DNA of 47,208 bases from WVWW01 sp041568335 (lineage in GTDB: Bacteria > Acidobacteriota > Polarisedimenticolia > Polarisedimenticolales > Polarisedimenticolaceae), in assembly GCA_041568335.1 (NCBI GenBank), contig JBFFZZ010000001.1:1-47208 (forward strand), read 5' to 3'. Below, piece by piece: positions 26,521 through 35,444 of this stretch. The position numbers and the translations under genes are program-made. Each line of letters starts with the position of its first letter. Within the stretch, counting starts at the first letter, position 1. The notes beneath the pieces were generated by a model. It did no database searches. It was not told the DNA's origin and saw only the letters and a program-made list of their open reading frames with translations.

Positions 26521-28050
26521 ATGACCGGGGCAGGCCAGGACAGCGGTATGCGGATCGCCGTACTGATCGGCACGGCCCAGCTCCTGTTGCACGTCGTCAC
26601 CAACGGCAACTACGGCGTGTTCCGTGACGAGCTCTATTACCTCGATTGCGCCCGGCAGCTCGCCTGGGGCTACGTGGATCATCCACCGCTGTCGATCGGA
26701 CTGCTGTGGTTGGCCACCTCGATCCTGGGTGAATCCGTCCACGCGATCCGTCTGCTTCCCGAGCTGGCCGGCGCGGTCACGGTCGTTGTGGGCGCGTTGA
26801 TCGCGCGCGAGCTGGGTGGCGGACAAACGGCGCAGATCGTGGCCGCCTTTACGGCGGCGGTCGTACCGGGTCCGGCGGTCCTTTCGGGTTTCTTTTCGAT
26901 GAACGCGTTCGACCTGGTGTTCTGGGCGCTGCTGATGTGGCTGCTCGCGCGCATCGTCCGCACCGACGAACCTCGTCTGTGGCTGTGGTTCGGTGTCGTC
27001 GCAGGGATCGGGCTGCTCAACAAGATCAGTGTCCTGTTTCTGGGCGCCGGTGTCGCGGTCGCGATTCTGTTGACGCCGCTGCGCCGGCATCTGGGCTGTT
27101 GGCAACCCTACGTTGGCGGCGTGGTCGCCCTGGTCCTGGCCTCTCCATACGGCTTTTGGAACCTGGTCAACAATTGGCCGACGCTGGAGTTCATGGCCAA
27201 CGCCAAGCAGTACAAGATCGCGAAGATGGCGCCCCATGAGTTCATCGGCGAGGTCGCGCTGGCGATGAGTCCACCGATGGTGTTGATCTGGGGCGCGGGG
27301 TTGGTGTGGCTGCTCGTCCCGAAGTGGGGCGGCCGTTTCCGGGCCCTGGGCTTCTGGTTTCTCGCCGTCACGACGCTGCTGATCGCGCTCAAGGTCAAAC
27401 CCTACTACCTGTTCCCGGCCTTCATCGTCCCGCTTGCGGCCGGCGGCTGCGCGGTCGAGGCGCTGTTGAAGCGTTGGAACAGACGCTGGATCTCGGCCAT
27501 CGCGTTCGTCTGGATCGGATTCTCCGGGTTGCTCACGCTGCCGCTCGCGATCCCGATCCTCTCACCGGACGGTATGCTCGCCTTCCAGTCCAAGCTCGGG
27601 ATGGGTCCGGGACACTACGAGACCAACCCGGTCGGCGCGATGCCGCAGTACTTCTCCGATCGGTTCGGCTGGCCGAACATGACCCGTGTGGTGGCCGGAG
27701 TCTACGAGACGCTGAGCGCGGAAGAACAGGAGCGCACGTTGATCCTCGGGAGCAACTACGGCGAGATCGGCGCGATCAACTACTACGGGCCCGCGCTCGG
27801 TCTGCCGCGAGCGGGTGGCGGCCACAACAATCACTACCTGTGGGGGCCGCCGGTCGATGATCCTCTGGTGGTCATCGTTCTCGGCAGCTCGAGGGAGCGG
27901 CTCGAGACGGCGTTCGAGAGCGTGGAGCACGCCGCCACGGTGACGGCGACTTACGCCATGCCCTTCGAGAACAACCTGCCGGTGTGGGTCTGCCGCGGGC
28001 TCGAGGTCTCGATGGAGGAGTTCTGGTTCGCCGGCAAGAAGTTCATCTGA
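26521..28050 (+). CDS. ArnT/PMT-like GT-C glycosyltransferase (family 39 type)
   Basis: A 509-residue integral membrane enzyme predicted to move a sugar from a polyprenyl-phosphate donor to an envelope acceptor. The first periplasmic loop has the family signature with a catalytic acid (FRDELYYLDCARQLAWGY, then VDHPPLSIGLLW). About ten membrane segments run to residue 370, followed by a soluble periplasmic C-terminal domain with NYGEIGAINYYGP. Start ATG 26521 has no clear ribosome-binding site; ATG 26548, after AGGACAG, is an alternative. It is on the same strand as topA and DUF971, 40 bases downstream. Confidence 0.85.
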   Translation: MTGAGQDSGMRIAVLIGTAQLLLHVVTNGNYGVFRDELYYLDCARQLAWGYVDHPPLSIGLLWLATSILGESVHAIRLLPELAGAVTVVVGALIARELGGGQTAQIVAAFTAAVVPGPAVLSGFFSMNAFDLVFWALLMWLLARIVRTDEPRLWLWFGVVAGIGLLNKISVLFLGAGVAVAILLTPLRRHLGCWQPYVGGVVALVLASPYGFWNLVNNWPTLEFMANAKQYKIAKMAPHEFIGEVALAMSPPMVLIWGAGLVWLLVPKWGGRFRALGFWFLAVTTLLIALKVKPYYLFPAFIVPLAAGGCAVEALLKRWNRRWISAIAFVWIGFSGLLTLPLAIPILSPDGMLAFQSKLGMGPGHYETNPVGAMPQYFSDRFGWPNMTRVVAGVYETLSAEEQERTLILGSNYGEIGAINYYGPALGLPRAGGGHNNHYLWGPPVDDPLVVIVLGSSRERLETAFESVEHAATVTATYAMPFENNLPVWVCRGLEVSMEEFWFAGKKFI

Positions 28051-28153
28051 AGACGTTCCTCGCTTCCCATCAGACACGTGGAAACCCCTAGCCGGCTCCG
28101 TAGAAGCCGTGGCCCGGAATGGGCCCAGGGAACAGCGGACAGGTGGGTCCAAC

Positions 28154-28162
28154 TGATAAAAT
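28154..28162 (+). promoter_or_regulatory. Candidate extended -10 promoter of the CbcL-like gene
   Basis: TGATAAAAT matches an extended -10 (TGN then a TATAAT-like hexamer) and ends 37 bases before the ATG at 28199. That leaves room for a short leader with the ribosome-binding site CGGAG. No clear -35 is visible, which extended -10 promoters can tolerate. Confidence 0.3.
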
Positions 28163-28198
28163 CGGACTACGAGCAAGCCACCTTGAACGGAGACCGCG

Positions 28199-30139
28199 AT
28201 GCGAGGCTCCGCGCATGCCGCGTCGGCGGTGGTGGTGGTCCTGATCGCCGGGCTATGGAACGCCACCGCGTTTGCGCAGGACGACGAAGACTGTCTCGCC
28301 TGCCATGACGAGATCGACCTCTTCGAGGGTTTCGATGACCCGGCCCGCCTGGTCGTCAGCGCGAAGCGGTACTTCGCGTCGTTGCACGCCGAGATGGGCT
28401 TGGCATGCATCGATTGTCACGTCGATCTGACCGGTCTCGGCGACTACCCGCACGCCGATTCTCTGGCGCCCGTCGATTGCGGCGTCTGTCATGCCGACAC
28501 GCAGGAGCTGTTCACCGGGAGCATGCACGGGTACGCTCTCGCGCGCGGTGACACCCAGGCGCCGACCTGCGCGAGCTGTCACGGCACTCACGACATCCGC
28601 TCCGCCTCGGACCCTGAATCGCCGACGCACGAGAGCCGCCTGCACGAAATATGCGCCTCGTGCCATGGGTCGGCGGGACGACTGACAAGAGAGATCGTCA
28701 GGTTTCCGGAAACCGTCGCCAGCTATGCCGCCTCGGTCCACGGACCATCCGACGGGGGCGTGGGCGCCGCCACCTGCGACGATTGCCACCATGTCCACGA
28801 GGTTCGTGGCGTCGCCGATCCGCAATCGCGAATCCACCGTGCAAACCTGTCGGCGACGTGTGGTGAATGCCACGACGACATCCGCATCGAGTACGAGCAG
28901 TCGATCCACGGCCGGGCGCTGCTGGCCGGGTTGCACGACAGCCCGACCTGCACGGACTGTCACGGCGAACACCTGATCCTGTCCCCTGGCGATCCCGATT
29001 CACTGGCCCACGCCAGCCGTCAAGCAACCGAGTCTTGCGGGAACTGCCACGACGACCCGGTGATCATCGCCAAGTACGGTCTGCGCGGCGACGTCGTCGG
29101 CTCGTACGTCGACAGCTATCATGGCTGGACGACTCGGCGCGGGTACGACCGCTCGGCGACGTGCGTGAGCTGTCATTCGGCGCATCGGGTGCTCCCGAGC
29201 ACGGACCCGCGGTCCACGGTGCACGCAGCCAACATCGTGGGGACATGTGGTCAGTGCCACAAGCTCGTCGACGAGGCCTTTGCAGCCAGCTACACGCACG
29301 AAAAGCTCTCGATCACGGCCAACCCGATCAATCGCTGGATCCGCGGAATCTACTGGGTCCTGATCACGGTCGTCATCGGTGGGATGGCCCTGCACAACCT
29401 GGTGATCCTCAACTTCCACGCCGTTCGTAAGAGGCGGGAGCTGGAAGCAGTCCAGACCGTGCGGCGCCTCGACGCATACCAGCTCGCGCAGCACGGCCTG
29501 ATGGCGCTCTCCTTCATCGTCCTCGCGATCACCGGCTTCGCCCTCAGGTACCCCGATGCCGGGTGGGTCGCCCTGCTGACGACGCTCGGCTTGGACGAAC
29601 CCTTGCGTGCCAACGTTCATCGCATCGCCGGCGTCGTGATGGTGATCGTCGCGGTCGTCCATGTGCTTTACGTCCTTCTCGTGCGGCGTGGACGGCGAGA
29701 GTTCCGGGCGATGGTCCCGTCTCGACGGGATTTTCGCGAGGCTGTGGACAACCTGCGGTACCACACCTGGGTACGTGACCGGCCTGCCGATTTCGGGCGC
29801 TACGACTACACGCAGAAGGCCGAGTACTGGGCCATCGTCTGGGGTACGGCGTTGATGGCGGTGACCGGCGCCGTGCTGTGGTTTCCCGCCCTGGCGGTGA
29901 AGCTCGTCCCGGCCTGGGTGGTGACCGCGTCGCAGACGATCCACTTCTACGAAGCCTGGCTCGCCGCCCTGGCGATCGTCGTCTGGCACTTCTTCTTCGT
30001 GCTGTTCCACCCCGATGTCTACCCGATGAGCTGGACCTGGCTTTCCGGGAAGGTGACCCGACGCTCGGTGGAACGGCACCACCCGCGTTGGTATCGCGAG
30101 GAGCTTGCGGACAAGCCGGCCGTGGCGGACGACGATTGA
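28199..30139 (+). CDS. CbcL-like inner-membrane cytochrome: 11 c-type hemes fused to a b-type membrane domain
   Basis: A 646-residue protein. A signal peptide (to about residue 26) precedes a periplasmic domain with eleven CxxCH motifs (first CLACH at about 32, last CGQCH near 350). The C-terminal part has five membrane helices with histidines suited to b-heme ligation (GGMALHNLVILNFH, AQHGLM, NVHRIAGVV, TIHFYEAW, WHFFFVLFHPDVYP), like HydC/FdnI-type diheme cytochrome b. This is the architecture of Geobacter CbcL, a quinone-linked gate for extracellular electron transfer (Geobacter CbcL has nine c-hemes). ATG has CGGAG upstream. It is convergent with the ImcH-like gene, only four bases apart. 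The quinone-oxidoreductase role is inferred from architecture. Confidence 0.85.
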   Translation: MRGSAHAASAVVVVLIAGLWNATAFAQDDEDCLACHDEIDLFEGFDDPARLVVSAKRYFASLHAEMGLACIDCHVDLTGLGDYPHADSLAPVDCGVCHADTQELFTGSMHGYALARGDTQAPTCASCHGTHDIRSASDPESPTHESRLHEICASCHGSAGRLTREIVRFPETVASYAASVHGPSDGGVGAATCDDCHHVHEVRGVADPQSRIHRANLSATCGECHDDIRIEYEQSIHGRALLAGLHDSPTCTDCHGEHLILSPGDPDSLAHASRQATESCGNCHDDPVIIAKYGLRGDVVGSYVDSYHGWTTRRGYDRSATCVSCHSAHRVLPSTDPRSTVHAANIVGTCGQCHKLVDEAFAASYTHEKLSITANPINRWIRGIYWVLITVVIGGMALHNLVILNFHAVRKRRELEAVQTVRRLDAYQLAQHGLMALSFIVLAITGFALRYPDAGWVALLTTLGLDEPLRANVHRIAGVVMVIVAVVHVLYVLLVRRGRREFRAMVPSRRDFREAVDNLRYHTWVRDRPADFGRYDYTQKAEYWAIVWGTALMAVTGAVLWFPALAVKLVPAWVVTASQTIHFYEAWLAALAIVVWHFFFVLFHPDVYPMSWTWLSGKVTRRSVERHHPRWYREELADKPAVADDD

Positions 30140-30143
30140 TCCG

Positions 30144-32054
30144 CTACCCGGCGAGCAGGTTTTCCAGCACCGCCCGTGACGCCTCCGCGTTGTGGTGGGC
30201 ACCGGCTTCGTCGAGGATCGCAAGGACCCCTCTCGCACGTTCGACCCACGCGTCGTCGCCCGACTGCTCGATACGTTCCAGCACCTGCCGGCGTAACGCG
30301 GCCAGCGCCGCGACGTTGTCGAGATGCATCGCCTCGTACGATCCGTCGTCCTCATGGCAGTCGGCGCAGGTCCCCAGTGCGACCTCTTGCGTGTGCGGCT
30401 CCGACGGATAGTGGCAGTCCTCGCAAGCCACGAGATCGGCCATGAAGTCCGGTTCGACATCGAAGGGATCCAACACCGGCAGCGTCGCCGATATCAGCCC
30501 CTGCTGGACCGCATGACAGCTGTCGCAGCCGTCGTTGACGGCGTTGGCCCCGCCGGAATGACACTGGCTGCAAAGCACGGCGTCGTGCGTTCCGTTCAGC
30601 GGCATCGCGTGCTCGAACTCACCGGTGTGGTAGGAGATCCGATCGCCGTCCCCATCGGGGATCAGGAAAGTGTGACACGATTCGCATTTGTCTGTGACCG
30701 AATCGCCGTACTGATTCACGTGCCGGTTGTCGTGGCAGCGAAAACAGCCGTCCGAGTACATGTGGCCGATGTTGTCGGGGTAGGTGGTCCAGTCGACCCG
30801 CATCTCGGAGAAGATGTTGCCGGAGTAGACCTCGCGGGTGGTGTCGATCGCCTGGTAGATCGAGGCGCGCCGCGACTCCCAGAGCTCCGGATAGTTTTCC
30901 CGGTAGAAGCCCGAGATACGCTCACCGATGCGGGCGAGGGCCTCATCGTCGGGGAGGTAGGGCGGGAGGATAGCCGCAACGGCCTCGCGTTTGATGAACG
31001 GCAACGTGCGGTCGATGCGTCCGTTGGTGATGGCTTGATCGATCGCTTCCTGCGGCGACAGGAACTCGTGGGCCGGACGGTTGTGACAGTCCATGCAGTC
31101 GATCTGGCGACGCTCGCCCCGCGGCGGCGGATCGGAGCTGGGCTTGCCGTCGGAGCGGTAGATCTGCGTTTCTCCGGTAGCATCGGTCCATGTGATCCAC
31201 TGGATATCTTGGAGTCTCTCGTCGGTGGCGATGTACTCGATCCGCGCGGTCAAAGCCATGTGGCTGTGGATACCCGAAGCACGGCCGAGAAACTCGTCGC
31301 CTCCCCCGGTCTTCAACAGCAGCACCACGGTTCGATCCGTGTTGTCCTCATCGGACGCATAGTGCGGGAACTCCCGCAGCTGTGAGCCGAAAAACTTTTG
31401 TGGCCAGTGGCATTCCTCACAGGTCTCCCGTGCCGGGCGAAGCTCGGTGATCGCCGGGGGGATCGGTCTGGGATAGGTCTCCCGAACGGTCGCTAGGACC
31501 TGGCGCAGTCCGGAGACCTTCGACTTGACGAACCAGCTCGCACCACTCCCGATGTGGCATTCGGCGCAGGGGACGCGGGCGTGGGACGACCGTTGGTAGG
31601 TCACCGCCTCGGGCTTCATGACGGTATGGCAGGTCGTCGCGCAGAACTCGGTCGAGTCGGTGAAGTGATAGCCGTGGTACCCGGTGACCGCGGTGACCGG
31701 TAGCAGCGCGAACAGTCCCAGACCGAGGTACTTCGCCACGCGCAGTTGCAGCGGGTCGCTGAAGTCGGGCCGGGGAAGCAAGCGCAGCTTTCGCTCGGGA
31801 TCCAGCCGGCGTCGGCGCCAGCTGCGGATCAGGATCCCGACGATCATCAGCGCAACACCGAACGTCAGGATTCCGGGGAGCACCAGATAGCCGACGATGT
31901 CGACATAGGGGTTCGGTACGGGCGAGACCAGACTGAACAGGCCGAAGGTGATCAGCAGGATCAACGCGACGGCGGCGAGCAACGTTCCCGCCAGCGTCAA
32001 CCAGTTGGTCCAGAGCGGTCGTGTAATCAGCGGATGTTTCGGGAGTTCACCCAT
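30144..32054 (-). CDS. ImcH-like NapC/NirT family decaheme cytochrome
   Basis: A 636-residue inner-membrane protein with three membrane helices (about 15-45, 50-75 and 108-128) followed by a NapC/NirT-type heme domain. The first heme site is CATTCH, a CX3CH motif, followed by TVMKPE; nine normal CxxCH sites follow (CAECH, CEECH, CMDCH, CFRCH, CESCH, CSQCH, CDSCH, CEDCH, CADCH). The segments SWFVKSKVSGLRQVL, YPRPIPPAI and RPARETCEECHWPQKF are typical of a NapC/NirT branch that includes quinol-oxidising gate proteins such as Geobacter ImcH (seven hemes). AAGGA precedes the ATG. It is the last gene of the minus-strand Rieske-cytochrome b operon. A short helical C-terminus follows the last heme. 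Confidence 0.85.
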   Translation of the reverse strand: MGELPKHPLITRPLWTNWLTLAGTLLAAVALILLITFGLFSLVSPVPNPYVDIVGYLVLPGILTFGVALMIVGILIRSWRRRRLDPERKLRLLPRPDFSDPLQLRVAKYLGLGLFALLPVTAVTGYHGYHFTDSTEFCATTCHTVMKPEAVTYQRSSHARVPCAECHIGSGASWFVKSKVSGLRQVLATVRETYPRPIPPAITELRPARETCEECHWPQKFFGSQLREFPHYASDEDNTDRTVVLLLKTGGGDEFLGRASGIHSHMALTARIEYIATDERLQDIQWITWTDATGETQIYRSDGKPSSDPPPRGERRQIDCMDCHNRPAHEFLSPQEAIDQAITNGRIDRTLPFIKREAVAAILPPYLPDDEALARIGERISGFYRENYPELWESRRASIYQAIDTTREVYSGNIFSEMRVDWTTYPDNIGHMYSDGCFRCHDNRHVNQYGDSVTDKCESCHTFLIPDGDGDRISYHTGEFEHAMPLNGTHDAVLCSQCHSGGANAVNDGCDSCHAVQQGLISATLPVLDPFDVEPDFMADLVACEDCHYPSEPHTQEVALGTCADCHEDDGSYEAMHLDNVAALAALRRQVLERIEQSGDDAWVERARGVLAILDEAGAHHNAEASRAVLENLLAG

Positions 32055-32163
32055 CGATCGGATTCCTTGCTTGCATGACCCGGAGTCTAACCCGAACGGG
32101 GCTTAGACAGGGGGGTGCCTTCCTCGCAATATGCGCGGAAACGTGACAAACGGCTTTCGTAGT

Positions 32164-32505
32164 TTACCGGGTGTTCCTGAGCTCGACGAGCCAGGCCGCG
32201 ATCGCCTTCAGTTCCTCTTCGGTCCCCTTGAACTCCTTCTTGTGATCCTTGCCGTCGAGCTGGGTTTTGCGGCTGACGAATTGCTGGATCCAAGCCGCTT
32301 CCCGAGCCTCGTTGGGTAGGTCGGGTCCCTTCATCTTCTCCGACTTGACTTTGGCGACGATGTCCGCCTGTGGGACGGAGTGACACAGGTCGCATTTCTG
32401 CGCCGTGAAGGCCGCCAGCCCATCGCCCTCCGCGGCGACCGGGCCGCCGAAGATGAGGAGAATCACGGCTGTGGAACCAACGAGAAAGTGTGTCTTGGCT
32501 GACAT
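32164..32505 (-). CDS. Small monoheme c-type cytochrome
   Basis: A 113-residue exported cytochrome c. Signal peptide at 1-25 (VGSTAVILLIFGGPVAA), one heme site CDLCH at about 38-42, a possible Met ligand in KSEKMKGPDL, and a C-terminal helix (LKAIAAWLVELR) usual for class I cytochromes c. GGAGG lies nine bases before ATG 32505. The 108 bases upstream contain two short inverted repeats (GATACG/CGTATC at 32528-32542 and TCCAGG/CCTGGA at 32571-32586) that may be RNA hairpins. It lies between two multiheme genes of the same operon and could shuttle electrons from the bc-type complex. Confidence 0.9.
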   Translation of the reverse strand: MSAKTHFLVGSTAVILLIFGGPVAAEGDGLAAFTAQKCDLCHSVPQADIVAKVKSEKMKGPDLPNEAREAAWIQQFVSRKTQLDGKDHKKEFKGTEEELKAIAAWLVELRNTR

Positions 32506-32613
32506 GTCCAGAACCTCCGAGATTTGCGATACGGGTCGTATCTTCAGAATACTTTGCGACCGGCTGTCGCTCCAGGAAAGCCTGGATTTCCGAGACCCTG
32601 TATCGGTTTTTGC

Positions 32614-34281
32614 TTAGGGCGCCGAGGAGAAACCACGGATCTTCAGCGCCAGTCCGATCAACACGGCGACGATGATGATGAGTGCGAGGGCCAGCCCCTT
32701 GCGGCGGTATTGAAGCTCCTCGAGCGCCGCGGCCCCGCTCTCCAGCGCCGCGCGGGCATGCTCCAGCCCTTCCGCGTGGGCTTTCATGAAATCGCCGTCC
32801 GGTGAAGGATCGAACGTGTGCACCAGGACCTGGAGATCGATCTGTGAATCGACCGTGCGATCGACGTATGCGCTCGCCTCGCGCGTCTCGACCCCGCCTC
32901 GACGCGCCACCAGCAGTGTCCGTTCGGCCTGTCCCGCCAACACGGTCAGCTCGCGGATCTTGTCCACGAACATGGACCCACCGAGACGGGGATCTCCCGA
33001 TGGATGGTGACAGGTTCCACAACGCCGCACGGCGGCACGAACCCTGCCGCTGCCGTTCGGGTTGTCGTACTCGTAGTAGCTCTTGCCGATGCGGAACTTC
33101 GAGTACAACCGCTCGAACTCGGGGCGCAGAACCGTCTCACTCTCGGATGCCCCCAGTCGATGGTTCGGAAGCTGGCGTGCACGATCGACGAGCCAGTCGA
33201 ACAGCTCGTCGTCCGCGATCCCGGCCTCCCCCGCCTCGGAGAGCAGGTCGGTGAAGACCTCGGCGTAGTTCTCGCGGCTCGCCAGCGGCTCGACCGACTC
33301 GCCGCCGTTCAGGTCGATCGACTCGTGACAGAACTCGCACGGGGATTGGGGCAGCCCCGAGAACATCGCCAGTGTCGGTCGGACGATGGCGTGGTTGTCG
33401 TGGCAGCTGGCGCATTCGACGAAGCTGCGGATCTGCAGATCGGCTTGTGGAGATTCGTGGCACGCCGCGCATCCCTCGTCCCCGGCGTCGGCCATGAGCT
33501 CGTTGTGCACCTCGAAGGCCTCGTGCTTGGGGCCCGACCGGAAGAGCTCCGCTTCCCGCCCATGGCACTGTCCGCAGACGAAGTCGACGGAATCGAGTCC
33601 CGGTGGCGCTGCGCCGTGATTGCCGTGACAGTCGTTGCACGTCGGTGCGCTGAGGTCCTCGCGGTCCAGCAGCGCGGCGGCATGGACACTGGTGCGCCAG
33701 CGAGCGTAGACATCGGTCGGGATCGGAAGACCCCCGGGACCCTTTCGTCCGGCCATCAGCTGCTGGTCGCCGTGGCAGACATTGCAGGTCTCCGCGACAC
33801 GGGTCGGGTGGACGCTCGAGTCGGGGCTCGAGACTTTGCGCGTCGAGTGCACCGTGTGGCAGTCCGTGCAGACGGCAACCTCCATGTCTCCGCGTGCCAG
33901 CGCTATGCCGTGCTGGCTGGTCCAGTACTCGCTCTCCTGATCGACGCGCGGTGCGGGGTTGAAGCGGCGCATGAGGACGGGATTCGAGTGGCAACGACCG
34001 CACAGGGCCGGGATCTCGTTTCGCGCAGGCGCACCGATAAACGTCTCGTCCTTCGCGTCGAGTTCCTCGGCAAGCTCGGGAGCGGGGTTGCCGCCATGGC
34101 AGTCGTGGCACGAGAAGCCGGCCTCGGCGTGGATATCCAACGCGTAGCCCTGCACGACAGCCGGGTCGGCTCCGAAGAGCTCCTCGTTCGCGTGGCACAA
34201 GGTGCACGAGGTCTCCTCCACCCCGCCCGGTGTCACGGGCAAGATCGCAAGCAAGGCCAGCGCAACGGTGGGTGCCTTCAT
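32614..34281 (-). CDS. Membrane-anchored 11-heme c-type cytochrome of the Rieske/cytochrome b complex
   Basis: A 555-residue protein with an N-terminal signal peptide, eleven CxxCH motifs (CTLCH, CHDCH, CGRCH, CTDCH, CNVCH, CNDCH, CGQCH, CAACH, CASCH, CEFCH, CGTCH) and a C-terminal membrane anchor (GLALALIIIVAVLIGLAL at about 530-548). The last heme is separated from the first ten by a helical stretch of about 85 residues. The ATG overlaps the cytochrome b stop (ATGA) and no cytochrome c1 gene is present, so this protein probably takes the c1 position and spreads electrons over a multiheme wire. Geobacter CbcBA is a comparable cytochrome b plus multiheme pair. Function is inferred from context. 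Confidence 0.85.
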   Translation of the reverse strand: MKAPTVALALLAILPVTPGGVEETSCTLCHANEELFGADPAVVQGYALDIHAEAGFSCHDCHGGNPAPELAEELDAKDETFIGAPARNEIPALCGRCHSNPVLMRRFNPAPRVDQESEYWTSQHGIALARGDMEVAVCTDCHTVHSTRKVSSPDSSVHPTRVAETCNVCHGDQQLMAGRKGPGGLPIPTDVYARWRTSVHAAALLDREDLSAPTCNDCHGNHGAAPPGLDSVDFVCGQCHGREAELFRSGPKHEAFEVHNELMADAGDEGCAACHESPQADLQIRSFVECASCHDNHAIVRPTLAMFSGLPQSPCEFCHESIDLNGGESVEPLASRENYAEVFTDLLSEAGEAGIADDELFDWLVDRARQLPNHRLGASESETVLRPEFERLYSKFRIGKSYYEYDNPNGSGRVRAAVRRCGTCHHPSGDPRLGGSMFVDKIRELTVLAGQAERTLLVARRGGVETREASAYVDRTVDSQIDLQVLVHTFDPSPDGDFMKAHAEGLEHARAALESGAAALEELQYRRKGLALALIIIVAVLIGLALKIRGFSSAP

Positions 34282-35441
34282 CGCTCACCTCGGTCACGCG
34301 GTCGCGTGATCCAGCCGAAGCCCGCCAGTGCCAGAATCGCCCCGCCGACAAGGAACACGGGAACCGGGGACCGGTAACCCCAGGCCGTCATGACAACCAT
34401 GTACACAACGACAACCGCACCGATGATCGTGAACCCCGGACTCTTGCCCTTGCGGGCCAAGCCACGGTCGAGGAACGGCACGAGCAGGAGGACGAGTGCC
34501 CCGATCCCGAACCCCATGATGGGGATGGCCTCATACTCGATGCCCAGGATTTCACCGCCAGGCACGAGTTTCAACGTCTCGAACATGAACATGAAGTACC
34601 ACTCGGGCCGGATGTCCTGGTAAGCCGGTGCGAACGGATCGGCCTTGACGCCCAGCTCCCAGGGGAACAGCGCCGCCACGGCAGCGAGCACCCCGAGCGC
34701 CAGCACCCAACCGAACAGGTCTCGCAGGGCGAAATCGGGGAAGAACTTCATGGGGCGGTTGCGCTTCGACCGTTGTTCGCTCGCGGGCGGGACGCTCATC
34801 CCCTGAACCTGGACCAGCACGAGGTGCAGACCCAGCAAGATCGTCGTTATCGCCGGTAGGATCGCCACGTGCCAGCCGTAGAACCTCGACAGCGTTCCGC
34901 CGGTCACGCGTTCTCCGCCGCGCAGGAACTCGAGCAGCCACTCACCGACGAACGGGACCGACCCGGCGATATCGGTGCCGACCAAGGTGGCGAAGTACGC
35001 GAGTTGGTTCCATGGCAACAGGTAGCCGGAGAAGCCGAACGCCATCACCAGGAACAGCAGGACGCAGCCGCTGATCCAGGTCATCTCACGCGGCTTGCGG
35101 TAGGCCTTGACGAAGAAGACGGTGCCCAGGTGGAGGAAGGCGAAGAAGACCATCAGGTTCGCGGCCCACGAATGGACCGAGCGAATCAGCCAACCGAACG
35201 GGACCGTGGTCATGATGAACTCGACGGACTCGAACGCCTCTTCGGCGGAAGGCCGGTAGTACAGCATCAACAGGATCCCGGTCACGACCTGCACGATGAA
35301 GAAGAACAGGGTCATGCCGCCGAGGTAGTAGAAGACGGTGTAACGGTGCTGTGGAACGGTCTTGTGCCGGGCAAACTCGGCGAGCCTGTCCAGCGCGACA
35401 CGCTGTTGCAACCACGCCCCGATCGTCTCGACGGGCTTCAC
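34278..35441 (-). CDS. Cytochrome b subunit of a bc-type quinol oxidoreductase
   Basis: A 387-residue membrane protein with about eight helices, joining the cytochrome b6-like N-half and the subunit IV-like C-half. Heme b ligands are in VHSWAANLMVFFAFLHLG and in GWHVAILP with LLGLHLVLV. The Qo-site motif is PEWYF (RPEWYFMFMFETLKL). GTG 35441 is the start, with GAGGA upstream and three bases after the Rieske stop. The stop overlaps the 11-heme gene start. Together with the Rieske protein it would oxidise menaquinol and pass electrons to the multiheme subunit. Confidence 0.95.
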   Translation of the reverse strand: MKPVETIGAWLQQRVALDRLAEFARHKTVPQHRYTVFYYLGGMTLFFFIVQVVTGILLMLYYRPSAEEAFESVEFIMTTVPFGWLIRSVHSWAANLMVFFAFLHLGTVFFVKAYRKPREMTWISGCVLLFLVMAFGFSGYLLPWNQLAYFATLVGTDIAGSVPFVGEWLLEFLRGGERVTGGTLSRFYGWHVAILPAITTILLGLHLVLVQVQGMSVPPASEQRSKRNRPMKFFPDFALRDLFGWVLALGVLAAVAALFPWELGVKADPFAPAYQDIRPEWYFMFMFETLKLVPGGEILGIEYEAIPIMGFGIGALVLLLVPFLDRGLARKGKSPGFTIIGAVVVVYMVVMTAWGYRSPVPVFLVGGAILALAGFGWITRPRDRGER

Positions 35442-35444
35442 GGC

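Noticed and set aside
32528..32586. Two short inverted repeats between the 11-heme and monoheme genes as a terminator
   Set aside because: Stems are only six pairs and no T tract follows on the minus strand. They are mentioned as possible RNA hairpins only.
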